Source: Frankia sp.
GTDB lineage: Bacteria; Actinomycetota; Actinomycetes; Frankiales; Frankiaceae
NCBI GenBank assembly: GCA_019689615.1
Contig: JADGHD010000216.1
Span: forward strand, 1-7,853
Length of the DNA stretch: 7,853 nucleotides
Direction of reading: 5' to 3'
Positions within the stretch are counted from its first letter, which is position 1. Each line of letters begins with the position of its first letter. Below the pieces are notes generated by a model. That model did not search any database. It was not told the origin of the DNA and was given only the letters and a program-made list of their open reading frames with translations. The translations under genes and the position numbers were made by a program. Positions 1 through 6,034 of the stretch are shown one piece after another.

Positions 1-40
1 CCCACCCGTCTTCCGCCGTCCGGGAACCGGGCCGCCGCCA

Positions 41-68
41 CGACCAGCCCCGCGCCGCCGGCTGGTCG
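41..68. promoter_or_regulatory. 9-bp inverted repeat upstream of the TetR gene
   Basis: CGACCAGCC at 41-49 is the exact reverse complement of GGCTGGTCG at 60-68, with a 10-base G+C loop between. No T-run follows, so it is not a classical intrinsic terminator, though actinobacterial terminators often lack one. It lies about 40 bp before the regulator's start codon. It could be the 3' terminator of an upstream gene or a regulatory dyad for the regulator. It does not contain the GGTAC boxes found at the other two promoters. Chance hairpins are common at this GC content. The rest of 1-109 shows nothing else I can support. Confidence 0.3.
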
Positions 69-109
69 GGCGGGGCGGGCGGTTGTGCCCGTGTGCGAGA
101 CTCGTTGCC

Positions 110-757
110 ATGCCGCCCCGTCTGAGAGCGACGTCCGGCCCCCCTGCCCGCGGGGCCAGCCGGAGGCGGAAGGTGGACGCGGAGCGGCGGGCGTCGGTCG
201 TGCGCCAGCTTGAGGAACTCCTGCTGCGGGAGGGGTTCAGCGGGCTGACGGTCGACAGCATGGCGGCCAGGCTGCAGTGCTCGAAATCGACCCTCTACGC
301 GGTCGCGTCCAGCAAGGAGCAACTGGTCGCGGCGGCGATCAGGAACTTCTTCCGTGAGGCGACCGAGCGCATCGAGCGCCGGATCGCCGGTATCGAGGAC
401 CCGCGCGAGCGCATCGCGGTCTACCTGGCGTCGATCGGCACCGAGATGAGCCGCATGTCGGCGCAGTGCTACAGCGACATGACCTCGACCGAGGTCACCT
501 GGGAGATCTACCGGCTGAACTCGCGCGCCGCCGCCGAGCGGGTCCGCCAGTTCGTCGACGAGGGGGTACGGGCGGGAGCGTTCCGCCAGGTGCACGCCGA
601 CTTCGTGGCCGTGGCGGTCAGCGTCCTGATCGACAGCATCCAGGACGGCGAGCTGCTCGCCCGCACCGGGCTGTCCTCCGGCGCCGCCTACGGCGAGCTC
701 AGCGCGCTGGTCCTGAGCGCGCTCGCGCACCGCCAGGAGGCCGGCACCGGGCCCTGA
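110..757 (+). CDS. TetR-family transcriptional regulator
   Basis: One-component DNA-binding repressor of the TetR family, 215 residues, a usual length. An Arg-rich N-terminal arm (SRRRK, about 17-21) precedes helix 1. The helix-turn-helix spans about residues 44-66 (GLTVDSMAARLQCSKSTLYA), followed by the typical S-K-E-x-L start of helix 4 (68-72). The C-terminal two thirds are predicted all-helical and would form the ligand-binding and dimerisation domain; its sequence does not reveal the ligand. ATG at 110 is chosen. An in-frame TTG at 83 would add nine residues (Cys-Pro-Cys type) and has no better ribosome site, so the start is uncertain. The gene ends 8 bp before the predicted -35 of the downstream acyl-CoA operon, on the same strand. 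Family knowledge suggests it represses nearby genes until an acyl-CoA or related ligand binds. That it binds the GGTAC boxes at 771-808 and 4261-4298 is inference from proximity. Confidence 0.9.
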   Translation: MPPRLRATSGPPARGASRRRKVDAERRASVVRQLEELLLREGFSGLTVDSMAARLQCSKSTLYAVASSKEQLVAAAIRNFFREATERIERRIAGIEDPRERIAVYLASIGTEMSRMSAQCYSDMTSTEVTWEIYRLNSRAAAERVRQFVDEGVRAGAFRQVHADFVAVAVSVLIDSIQDGELLARTGLSSGAAYGELSALVLSALAHRQEAGTGP

Positions 758-764
758 TCGGCCA

Positions 765-793
765 TTGCGCGGTACGACGATCGGTACTACGGT
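765..793 (+). promoter_or_regulatory. Predicted sigma70-type promoter of the acyl-CoA operon
   Basis: TTGCGC (765-770) and TACGGT (788-793) are separated by exactly 17 bp. The -10 fits the actinobacterial TAnnnT pattern and the -35 keeps the TTG core. Transcription would start around 800, leaving a leader of roughly 60 nt before the GTG start at 863. The promoter core at 4255-4283 has the same design. GGTAC boxes sit inside the spacer and across the -10, so a bound protein should block RNA polymerase. Confidence 0.6.
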
Positions 794-808
794 ACCCACC
801 AAGGTACC
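771..808. promoter_or_regulatory. Operator array of four GGTAC boxes (12-8-12 spacing)
   Basis: GGTAC begins at 771, 783, 791 and 803, giving offsets of 12, 8 and 12 bp. The array is therefore a 20-bp unit repeated twice, about two helical turns. The last two boxes are full GGTACC palindromes separated by 6 bp (791-796 and 803-808), making a dyad centred near 799-800. The boxes cover the promoter spacer, the -10 and the predicted start site, the expected place for a repressor. A related array at 4261-4298 keeps the same offsets. The TetR protein encoded just upstream is the obvious candidate ligand, but this is not shown by the sequence. Confidence 0.65.
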
Positions 809-862
809 TAAGGGTGGCAGCCGCGCCCGCCGCTGCGCCCCGCGAGGCCGCCGGGAGTCGCC

Positions 863-2569
863 GTGGTCACGTCCCCCGACCCGTCGTTAGCACGGGTTCA
901 CCAACTCGTCGCGCTCTACAGCGCGCCCGACACCAGCGTCGCGCAGGTCATCTGCGACGCCCACCCCCCGCGGGCCGTGGCCTGCACGGTCGTCGAGCCC
1001 GACCTGTCGTTCACCGAGCTCACCTACGGTGAGCTGCGCACCCTCTCCGAGACGTTCGCCCAGGCCCTCGCCGAGGAGGGCGTCGGCCCAGGCGACCGGG
1101 TCGCCACGCTGCTCGGCAAGAGCGTCGACTACCTGGTCACCCTGCTCGGCATCTGGCGCCTCGGCGCCGTGCACGTGCCGCTGTTCACCGCCTTCGCCCC
1201 GCCGGCGATCGCGGCCCGGCTGCGCGGCAGCGGCGCGAAGGCGGTCGTCTGCGACGCCGCCCAGCGGCCCAAGCTCGCGGCGGCCGAGCTGGCCGGCGGG
1301 CCCTGGCAGGTCATCGTCTCCCGGCCAAACCAGCGCCACCCGGGCGACCTGGAGTTCGCCGAGCTGATGGCGCGGTCGCGGCCGGGGCGGCCGGCGGCGG
1401 CGCTCGGCGGCGAAGCTCCGATCATCCACATCTACACCTCGGGCACCACCGGCTCGCCGAAGGCGGTGGTCGTGCCGACCAGGGCGCTGGCCGGGTTCCG
1501 CGCCTACGGCGAGTTCGCCCTGAACCTGCGCCCGGACGAGCTGTACTGGTGCGTCGCCGACCCGGGCTGGGCGTACGGGCTGTACTTCGGGGTCCTGTCG
1601 TCGCTGGCCATGGGCGTGCCGAGCCTGCTCGTGGCCGCGCAGTTCTCCCCTGCGCTCACCTGGCGGGTGCTGGAGCGCTTCCCGGTCGCGAACATCACCG
1701 CGGCGCCGACGGTCTACCGGGCACTGCGGGCCAGCGGTGGGCCCGTGCCGGCCGGCCTGAAGCTGCGCCGCGCCTCCAGCGCCGGCGAGCCGCTCACCCC
1801 CGAGGTCAACGAGTGGGCGGTGAAGGCCCTCGGCGTCCCGGTGCACGACCACTACGGCCAGACCGAGGCCGGGATGCTGGTCAACAACCATCACCACCCG
1901 GAGCTGACCGGCGAGCTGCGGGTGGGCTCGATGGGCCGGCCGATGCCCGGCTGGCGGGTGGTCGTGCTGCGCGAGGACGCCGACGAGGTGGCGCCGCCCG
2001 GGACGACCGGCCGGATCGCGGTGGACGCCGCCAGCCCGCTCGCCTGGTTCTCCGGCTACCTCGACGACCCCGCCCGCAGCCGGGAGAAGTTCACCGCCGA
2101 CGGCCGGTGGTACCTCACCGGCGACGTCGGGCGGATCGACGACGACGGATACGTCTACTTCTCCGCCCGCGACGACGACGTGATCATCATGGCCGGCTAC
2201 CGGATCGGCCCGTTCGAGATCGAGTCGGTGCTGGCCACCCACCCGGCGGTGACCGAGTGCGCCGTGATCGCGGTGCCGGACGAGATCCGCGGCGAGGTGC
2301 TGGAGGCGTTCGTCGTCCCGCGCGACCCCGCCGCCGTGCCGCCCGACCTGGCCCGCCAGCTCGTCGACCTGGTCAGGATGCGCTACGCGGCGCACGCCTA
2401 CCCACGGGCCGTGCACGTCGTGTCGGAGCTGCCGAAGACGCCGAGCGGGAAGATCCAGCGCTTCGTCCTGCGGGCCCGCCGCCGCGACGAGCTGGCGGCG
2501 GCCGCCGCCACGACCGGCCGGACCAGCCCGGCCACCCAGGACGCGGACGCCGATGCGCCAGCTCGGTGA
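863..2569 (+). CDS. AMP-forming acyl-CoA synthetase (medium-chain/ACSM-like)
   Basis: Cytosolic ligase that converts a carboxylate, ATP and CoA into acyl-CoA, AMP and PPi. The 568 residues match the acyl-adenylate-forming (ANL) family in length and motif order. The P-loop YTSGTTGSPK is at 191-200, ADPGW at 232-236, YGQTE at 331-335, YLTGD with the ribose-binding Asp at 417-421, the hinge region GYRIG at 445-449, and PKTPSGK with catalytic Lys530 at 524-530. The ADPGW block and overall pattern resemble medium-chain acyl-CoA synthetases more than long-chain FadD. The substrate (medium-chain, branched or aromatic acid) cannot be read off. The GTG start is supported by GGGAG at 853-857, 5 nt upstream. 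Codon 9 is the rare TTA (887-889). After Lys530 there is an Ala-rich, probably disordered tail of about 35 residues, part of which overlaps the next gene by 17 bp. First gene of a three-gene operon under the promoter at 765-793. Confidence 0.93.
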   Translation: MVTSPDPSLARVHQLVALYSAPDTSVAQVICDAHPPRAVACTVVEPDLSFTELTYGELRTLSETFAQALAEEGVGPGDRVATLLGKSVDYLVTLLGIWRLGAVHVPLFTAFAPPAIAARLRGSGAKAVVCDAAQRPKLAAAELAGGPWQVIVSRPNQRHPGDLEFAELMARSRPGRPAAALGGEAPIIHIYTSGTTGSPKAVVVPTRALAGFRAYGEFALNLRPDELYWCVADPGWAYGLYFGVLSSLAMGVPSLLVAAQFSPALTWRVLERFPVANITAAPTVYRALRASGGPVPAGLKLRRASSAGEPLTPEVNEWAVKALGVPVHDHYGQTEAGMLVNNHHHPELTGELRVGSMGRPMPGWRVVVLREDADEVAPPGTTGRIAVDAASPLAWFSGYLDDPARSREKFTADGRWYLTGDVGRIDDDGYVYFSARDDDVIIMAGYRIGPFEIESVLATHPAVTECAVIAVPDEIRGEVLEAFVVPRDPAAVPPDLARQLVDLVRMRYAAHAYPRAVHVVSELPKTPSGKIQRFVLRARRRDELAAAAATTGRTSPATQDADADAPAR

Positions 2570-3431
2570 GACCAGCCCGCCGGTCCCGCCCGGCGGCCTG
2601 GCAGCGGCCGGCGAGCAGGCCGTCCCCGCCGCGCCCGCCCCTGCTGGCCAGGCCGGCGGTGGCCGCGACGAGTGCCTCGTCGTCGAGCAGGACGGCGACG
2701 TGCGCTGGCTGTGGCTGAACCGCCCGGACCGGCGCAACGCGCTCGACCCGGCACTCGGTGCGGCGCTGGCGGAGGCGGTGGCCGCTGCGGAGGCCGACCC
2801 TGGCACGGCGGTCGTGGTCATCGCCGGCCGGGGGCCGAGCTTCTGCGCCGGGGCCGACCTGCGCCACCTGCACGAGCTGGCCCAGGCCGGCCGCGACCCG
2901 CTGCCGTTCCTGAGCAGCCTGTCGGCGACGTTCAGCCGGATCGAGCGGCTGGCCAAGCCGGTGGTCGCCGCGGTGCACGGGCACGTGGTGGCCGGCGGGC
3001 TGGAGCTGGCCCTGGCCTGCGACGTCGTGGTCGCCCGCGCGGGCACGCTGATCGGCGACGGGCACGTCCGCAACAACCTGCTGCCGGCGGCGGGGTCGGC
3101 GGTGCGGCTGCCGCGCAAGGTGGGCGAGCCGCTGGCCACCTGGCTGCTGCTGACCGGCGAGCTGCTGCCGGCGGAGGCCTTCCTGGCCAGCGGGTTCGTA
3201 CACGGCGTCGCCGATGGGCCGCAGTTCGCGGCCCTGCTCGCCGCGACCGTCGAGCGGTTGCGGGCCCATTCCGGGCCGGCCCACGCCCGGGTCAAGCAGC
3301 TGCTGGCGCTCGGCCGCTCCGGCCAGGCGCACGCGCTGGCCCGCGAGCTGTCCACGTTCGGCGTCCACTGGAACGACCCGCCGGCCGACACCGCCGGCGC
3401 GCTCGCCCGGTTCGTCGAGGGCCGGTCATGA
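2553..3431 (+). CDS. Enoyl-CoA hydratase/isomerase family protein (crotonase fold)
   Basis: Crotonase superfamily, 292 residues; members act on acyl-CoA thioesters, typically hydrating a trans-2-enoyl-CoA. Visible motifs: NRPDRRNALD (about 56-65), the first oxyanion-hole segment GPSFCAGADLR, and the second, HVVAGGLELALACD, containing Glu151. Glu151 corresponds to catalytic Glu144 of rat mitochondrial hydratase. The second catalytic glutamate (Glu164) is expected 20 residues later, but residue 171 here is His, in GDGHVRNN. Classical syn-hydration chemistry is therefore uncertain, and isomerase, dehydratase or another crotonase reaction is possible. The first ~38 residues are a Pro/Ala/Gly-rich extension before the fold. 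No in-frame ATG or GTG closer to the fold is visible, so ATG 2553 is kept, although its ribosome site (AGGA, 2538-2541) is weak. The start lies inside the synthetase gene (17-bp overlap), which suggests coupled translation. Its stop overlaps the next start as ATGA. Confidence 0.9.
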   Translation: MRQLGETSPPVPPGGLAAAGEQAVPAAPAPAGQAGGGRDECLVVEQDGDVRWLWLNRPDRRNALDPALGAALAEAVAAAEADPGTAVVVIAGRGPSFCAGADLRHLHELAQAGRDPLPFLSSLSATFSRIERLAKPVVAAVHGHVVAGGLELALACDVVVARAGTLIGDGHVRNNLLPAAGSAVRLPRKVGEPLATWLLLTGELLPAEAFLASGFVHGVADGPQFAALLAATVERLRAHSGPAHARVKQLLALGRSGQAHALARELSTFGVHWNDPPADTAGALARFVEGRS

Positions 3432-4183
3432 CCGGGACCGGGCAGCGCTACCACGGCCGGGTCGTCGCGGTGACCGGCGCCGCGCAGGGGCTGGGGCTGG
3501 CCATGGCCCGCCGGTTCGCGGCCGAGGGCGCCCGGGTGGCGCTCGCCGACGTCGACGGCGAGCGGCTGGCGGCGGCGTCCGCCGAGCTGCGCGGGTCGAT
3601 GGCGGCGGCGGTCGACGTCACCAGCGCCGAGCAGGTGGACCGCTGGGTCGCGCTGGTGCGCGAGCGCCTCGGCCCCGTCGACGTGCTGGTGAACAACGCC
3701 GGCGTGATCCGCGACGGCCGCGTCGAGCAGCTCGACGACGCCCAGTGGGCCGCCGTCGTCGACGTGAGCCTGCGCGGCGCCTTCCACTGCACCCGCGCGG
3801 TGTTCGCCGGCATGAAGGAACGCGGCTACGGCCGGATCCTGTCGATGTCGTCGATGTCCTGGCGAGGGAACTTCGGCCAGGCCAACTACGCCGCCGCGAA
3901 GGCCGGGCTGATCGGCATGTCCCGGACGATCGCCCTGGAGGGCGCCGCCCACGGCATCACCGCCAACGTGATCGCCCCCGGCCTGATCGACACGCCGATG
4001 CTGGCCTCCATGAAGGCTCCGGTGCGGGAGAAGCTCGCTCGCCGGGTGCCGGTGGGCCGGGTCGGCCGGCCGGAGGAGATCGCCGAGGCCGCCGCCTTCC
4101 TCTGCTCCGAACAGGCCGGTTACGTCACCGGCGTCGTCCTCGACGTCGACGGCGGGATCGGCCTCGGCATCTCGCTACGCTAG
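3428..4183 (+). CDS. Short-chain dehydrogenase/reductase, FabG/hydroxyacyl-CoA dehydrogenase-like
   Basis: Classical SDR of 251 residues with a Rossmann fold. The cofactor motif TGAAQGLG is at 16-23 and NNAG at 89-92. The active site has Ser141, Tyr154 and Lys158 (YAAAK), with the 13-residue Ser-Tyr and 4-residue Tyr-Lys spacing of FabG. Asp41 ends beta-2 (LADVD), which in this family usually favours NAD(H) over NADP(H). The Asn of the catalytic tetrad, expected 40 residues before Tyr154, is Ser114 (VDVSLRG). Likely role: oxidation of a 3-hydroxyacyl-CoA (or the reverse 3-oxo reduction) as the third step of the pathway in this operon; an alcohol or steroid substrate cannot be excluded. ATG 3428 overlaps the crotonase stop (ATGA), with GAGGG at 3417-3421 as a ribosome site. 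A longer reading frame open upstream is only a shadow of the crotonase gene. No thiolase or acyl-CoA dehydrogenase follows within the window. Confidence 0.92.
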   Translation: MTGTGQRYHGRVVAVTGAAQGLGLAMARRFAAEGARVALADVDGERLAAASAELRGSMAAAVDVTSAEQVDRWVALVRERLGPVDVLVNNAGVIRDGRVEQLDDAQWAAVVDVSLRGAFHCTRAVFAGMKERGYGRILSMSSMSWRGNFGQANYAAAKAGLIGMSRTIALEGAAHGITANVIAPGLIDTPMLASMKAPVREKLARRVPVGRVGRPEEIAEAAAFLCSEQAGYVTGVVLDVDGGIGLGISLR

Positions 4184-4254
4184 GCCGCACCACCGGGCGC
4201 CGACGGCTCACCCGCCGGCGCGCCACCTGCGTGGGTACGGGCCTCGCCGCGTCC

Positions 4255-4283
4255 TTGTCGAATACGAAATCTGGTACTAGGGT
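4255..4283 (+). promoter_or_regulatory. Predicted sigma70-type promoter of the ABC importer operon
   Basis: TTGTCG (4255-4260) and TAGGGT (4278-4283) are separated by 17 bp and mirror the promoter at 765-793, including a GGTAC placed directly before the -10. Transcription would start near 4290, leaving a leader of roughly 65-70 nt. The importer genes therefore probably have their own transcript rather than depending on read-through from the dehydrogenase gene. The rest of the 174-bp gap holds GC-rich sequence before 4255 with no convincing terminator, and a ribosome site at 4347-4352. Confidence 0.6.
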
Positions 4284-4298
4284 ACTTTTCCCAGTACC
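4261..4298. promoter_or_regulatory. Operator array matching the one at 771-808
   Basis: Boxes start at 4273 (GGTAC), 4281 (GGTAC) and 4293 (AGTACC), with a degenerate fourth, AATAC, at 4261. The offsets are 12, 8 and 12 bp, exactly as at 771-808. GGGTACT (4280-4286) and AGTACCC (4293-4299) form a perfect 7-bp inverted repeat with a 6-bp spacer, the same spacer as between the GGTACC palindromes at 791-808. Over 4273-4298 the identity to 783-808 is 18 of 26 positions, concentrated in the boxes, while the spacers differ; that pattern is expected of a protein-binding site. A further GGTAC at 4234-4238 and a small GATCA/TGATC dyad (4302-4316) lie nearby and may be incidental. Confidence 0.65.
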
Positions 4299-4357
4299 CA
4301 AGATCACCTTTTGATCCGCCGGCGAATGGCCCCCGGCCCGGCCCACGAAAGGTCGTC

Positions 4358-5971
4358 ATGGGCATCTCGTTATCTCCCGCCGCGTTATCCGCCTCCTCAT
4401 CCGCCGTTTCCGCCGCCGTCTCCTCGGTGATCAGGCGCGTCGCCGCCCGCCGGGCGGCCGCCGCCGGGGTCGCCGCGGCCCTGCTGCTCGCCGCCGGCTG
4501 CGGCGGCGGTGGCAGCCAGGGCGAGCCGGGGGCGCCGGCCCTCGACATCGGCCATCCGTCCGCCCCGAACAGCCTGGACCCGGCGAAGATCAACCCGGCG
4601 TTCAACTGGTACGTCAACCTCGCCTATGACCCGCTGATCTACCGCGCGCCCGACGGGGAGCTCGTCGGGCGGCTCGCCGAGTCCTGGCGCTACGTGGGCG
4701 AGGGCAACACGGCCTTCGAGATCACCCTGCGGCCGGGCGTGCTGTTCAGCGACGGCTCGCCGCTTTCGGCCGAGGTGCTGCGGGACAACATCGCCTACTT
4801 CCAGTCCGCCGCCGGCCCGGCCGCCGCCTACCTCGCCCCGGTCGAGACGGTCGAGGTGGTGGACGAGCGGACGGTGCGCCTCGGCCTGTCCGAGCCCAGC
4901 CCGCTGCTGCCCACGATCTTCACCCAGGACTACCTCGCCGGGGACCTGATCAGCGGCCCTGGCCTGGCCGACCCGGCCGGCCTCGCCACGGCGACGGCCG
5001 GCGCCGGGCCCTACGTCCTCGACCCGGCGCAGAGCGTGGCCAACGACCACTACACCTACGTCCCCAACCCGAACTACTGGGACAGGGCGTCGGTGCGCTA
5101 CGGCAGGGTCACGATCAAGGTCCTGCCGAACCCGAACTCCGCGCTCGCCGCGCTGCGGACCGGGCAGGTCGACGTGATCCAGGGCGACTACACCACCGCA
5201 TCGGCCGCCGAGTCCGCCGGCCTGCGGGTGACCTACACCCCGCAGGTGTTCCAGGGCCTCGCGCTCGCCGACCGCGGCGGTGAGCTGGTCCCCGCGCTCG
5301 GCGACGTGCGCGTCCGGCAGGCGCTGAACCACGCCGTCGACCGGCAACGGATCACCGAGGCGCTGTTCGGCCGCTACGGGACGGCGACCGAGCAGATCGT
5401 GCTCCCGGGGACCAGCGGCTACGTCGAGACGACCCGCTACCCGTACGACCCGGACCGGGCGCGGGCGCTGCTGGCCGAGGCCGGCTACGCCGACGGGTTC
5501 ACGATGAAGGTCCTGACCACCTCGTTCGCGAACACCCACCTGGTACCCCAGGCGCTGGCCGCCGACCTCGAGCAGGTCGGCGTGACGCTGGAGCTGGTCA
5601 ACCAGGCCGAGGCGACGAACTACCTGACCGACATGGCCAGCCGCGCCTACCCGGCCTACGGCATCGGGTACGGCACCCAGCCGGTCCACCTGATGGGGCC
5701 GGGGCTGTTCCTCCCGTCGGCCGCGCAGTTCAACCCGTTCGGCAGCGCCGACCCCGAGCTCGAGGCGCTCTACCAGCAGGCGGCGGCGCTGGACGACGCC
5801 AGCCGGGCCGAGGTCGACCAGGCGATCATCAGCCGGCTGGTCGAGCAGGCCTGGTTCCTCCCCGTGGTCTTCGTCCCGGTCTTCTTCTTCGCCAACGACG
5901 ACGTGGCCGGCATCGAGCCGACCAACCACGAGCCCATCCCGAACCCGGTCCACTGGCGGCCCGCGGCCTGA
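4358..5971 (+). CDS. ABC importer solute-binding lipoprotein, SBP family 5 (Dpp/Opp-type)
   Basis: Extracytoplasmic substrate receptor, 537 residues, the usual length for family 5 binding proteins (oligopeptide, dipeptide, nickel, opine and glycoside importers). A signal peptide ends in a lipobox (LLAAGC) with Cys48 as the lipidation site, followed by a Gly-rich linker. Family hallmarks: AESWR then ITLRPGVLFSDGSPL (about 121-136, with Asp132-Gly133), DVRVRQALNHAVDR (316-329), and YPYDPDRARALLAEAGY near the middle of the C-terminal half. The ligand cannot be inferred from these conserved parts. ATG 4358 has a good ribosome site (GAAAGG, 4347-4352, 5 nt away). It gives an unusually long, Ser/Ala-rich n-region with two TTA codons (codons 5 and 10). 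An in-frame GTG at 4427 (codon 24) would give a conventional 24-residue lipoprotein signal but has no ribosome site. First gene of the importer operon, 63 bp before the permease. Confidence 0.92.
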   Translation: MGISLSPAALSASSSAVSAAVSSVIRRVAARRAAAAGVAAALLLAAGCGGGGSQGEPGAPALDIGHPSAPNSLDPAKINPAFNWYVNLAYDPLIYRAPDGELVGRLAESWRYVGEGNTAFEITLRPGVLFSDGSPLSAEVLRDNIAYFQSAAGPAAAYLAPVETVEVVDERTVRLGLSEPSPLLPTIFTQDYLAGDLISGPGLADPAGLATATAGAGPYVLDPAQSVANDHYTYVPNPNYWDRASVRYGRVTIKVLPNPNSALAALRTGQVDVIQGDYTTASAAESAGLRVTYTPQVFQGLALADRGGELVPALGDVRVRQALNHAVDRQRITEALFGRYGTATEQIVLPGTSGYVETTRYPYDPDRARALLAEAGYADGFTMKVLTTSFANTHLVPQALAADLEQVGVTLELVNQAEATNYLTDMASRAYPAYGIGYGTQPVHLMGPGLFLPSAAQFNPFGSADPELEALYQQAAALDDASRAEVDQAIISRLVEQAWFLPVVFVPVFFFANDDVAGIEPTNHEPIPNPVHWRPAA

Positions 5972-5995
5972 CCGGCGGCGGCCTCGGCCGTTTCC

Positions 5996-6012
5996 CCGGC
6001 AGCGGATGCCGG
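5996..6012 (+). other. Small intercistronic hairpin
   Basis: CCGGCA (5996-6001) pairs with TGCCGG (6007-6012) around a five-base loop, GCGGA. It lies between the binding-protein stop and the permease ribosome site. In other importers such hairpins can stabilise the upstream binding-protein message and help set its excess over the permeases. Here that role is inference, and a 6-bp GC stem could occur by chance at this composition. Confidence 0.3.
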
Positions 6013-6019
6013 ACCGGCC

Positions 6020-6029
6020 AGGAGGGAGG
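6020..6029 (+). promoter_or_regulatory. Strong ribosome binding site of the first permease
   Basis: AGGAGGGAGG carries two overlapping Shine-Dalgarno cores, 5 and 9 nt before ATG 6035, and is the strongest such site in the window. It fixes the permease start. Confidence 0.75.
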
Positions 6030-6034
6030 TACCA

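Noticed and set aside
2672..3427. Upstream extension of the dehydrogenase reading frame
   Set aside because: The extension is an out-of-frame reading of the crotonase gene. The SDR fold starts right after ATG 3428, which has its own ribosome site.
887..3952. Open frame of about 1021 codons on the minus strand
   Set aside because: It lies antisense to three well-supported genes. Its translation is an Arg/Gly/His-rich run with no domain motif, the usual artefact of GC-rich third codon positions.
4196..4224. Possible terminator after the dehydrogenase gene
   Set aside because: Only short interrupted GC pairings (for example 4198-4202 with 4216-4220) and no T-run; not better than background at this composition.
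4302..4316. GATCA/TGATC dyad downstream of the second promoter
   Set aside because: Only 5-bp arms, with no counterpart at the first promoter; too weak to list as a separate site.
4427..4501. Twin-arginine (Tat) signal in the binding protein
   Set aside because: An Arg pair is present (VIRRVAA) but the hydrophobic residues of the S/T-R-R-x-F-L-K consensus are missing; the lipobox fits an ordinary lipoprotein signal.
4397..5953. Open frame of about 518 codons on the minus strand
   Set aside because: Antisense shadow of the binding-protein gene; composition is low-complexity and no family motif is visible.
6028..6033. GGTACC next to the permease ribosome site
   Set aside because: Single box without partners at the 8- or 12-bp offsets. 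Other isolated GGTAC copies occur inside genes (for example near 565 and 2110), so it is probably incidental.
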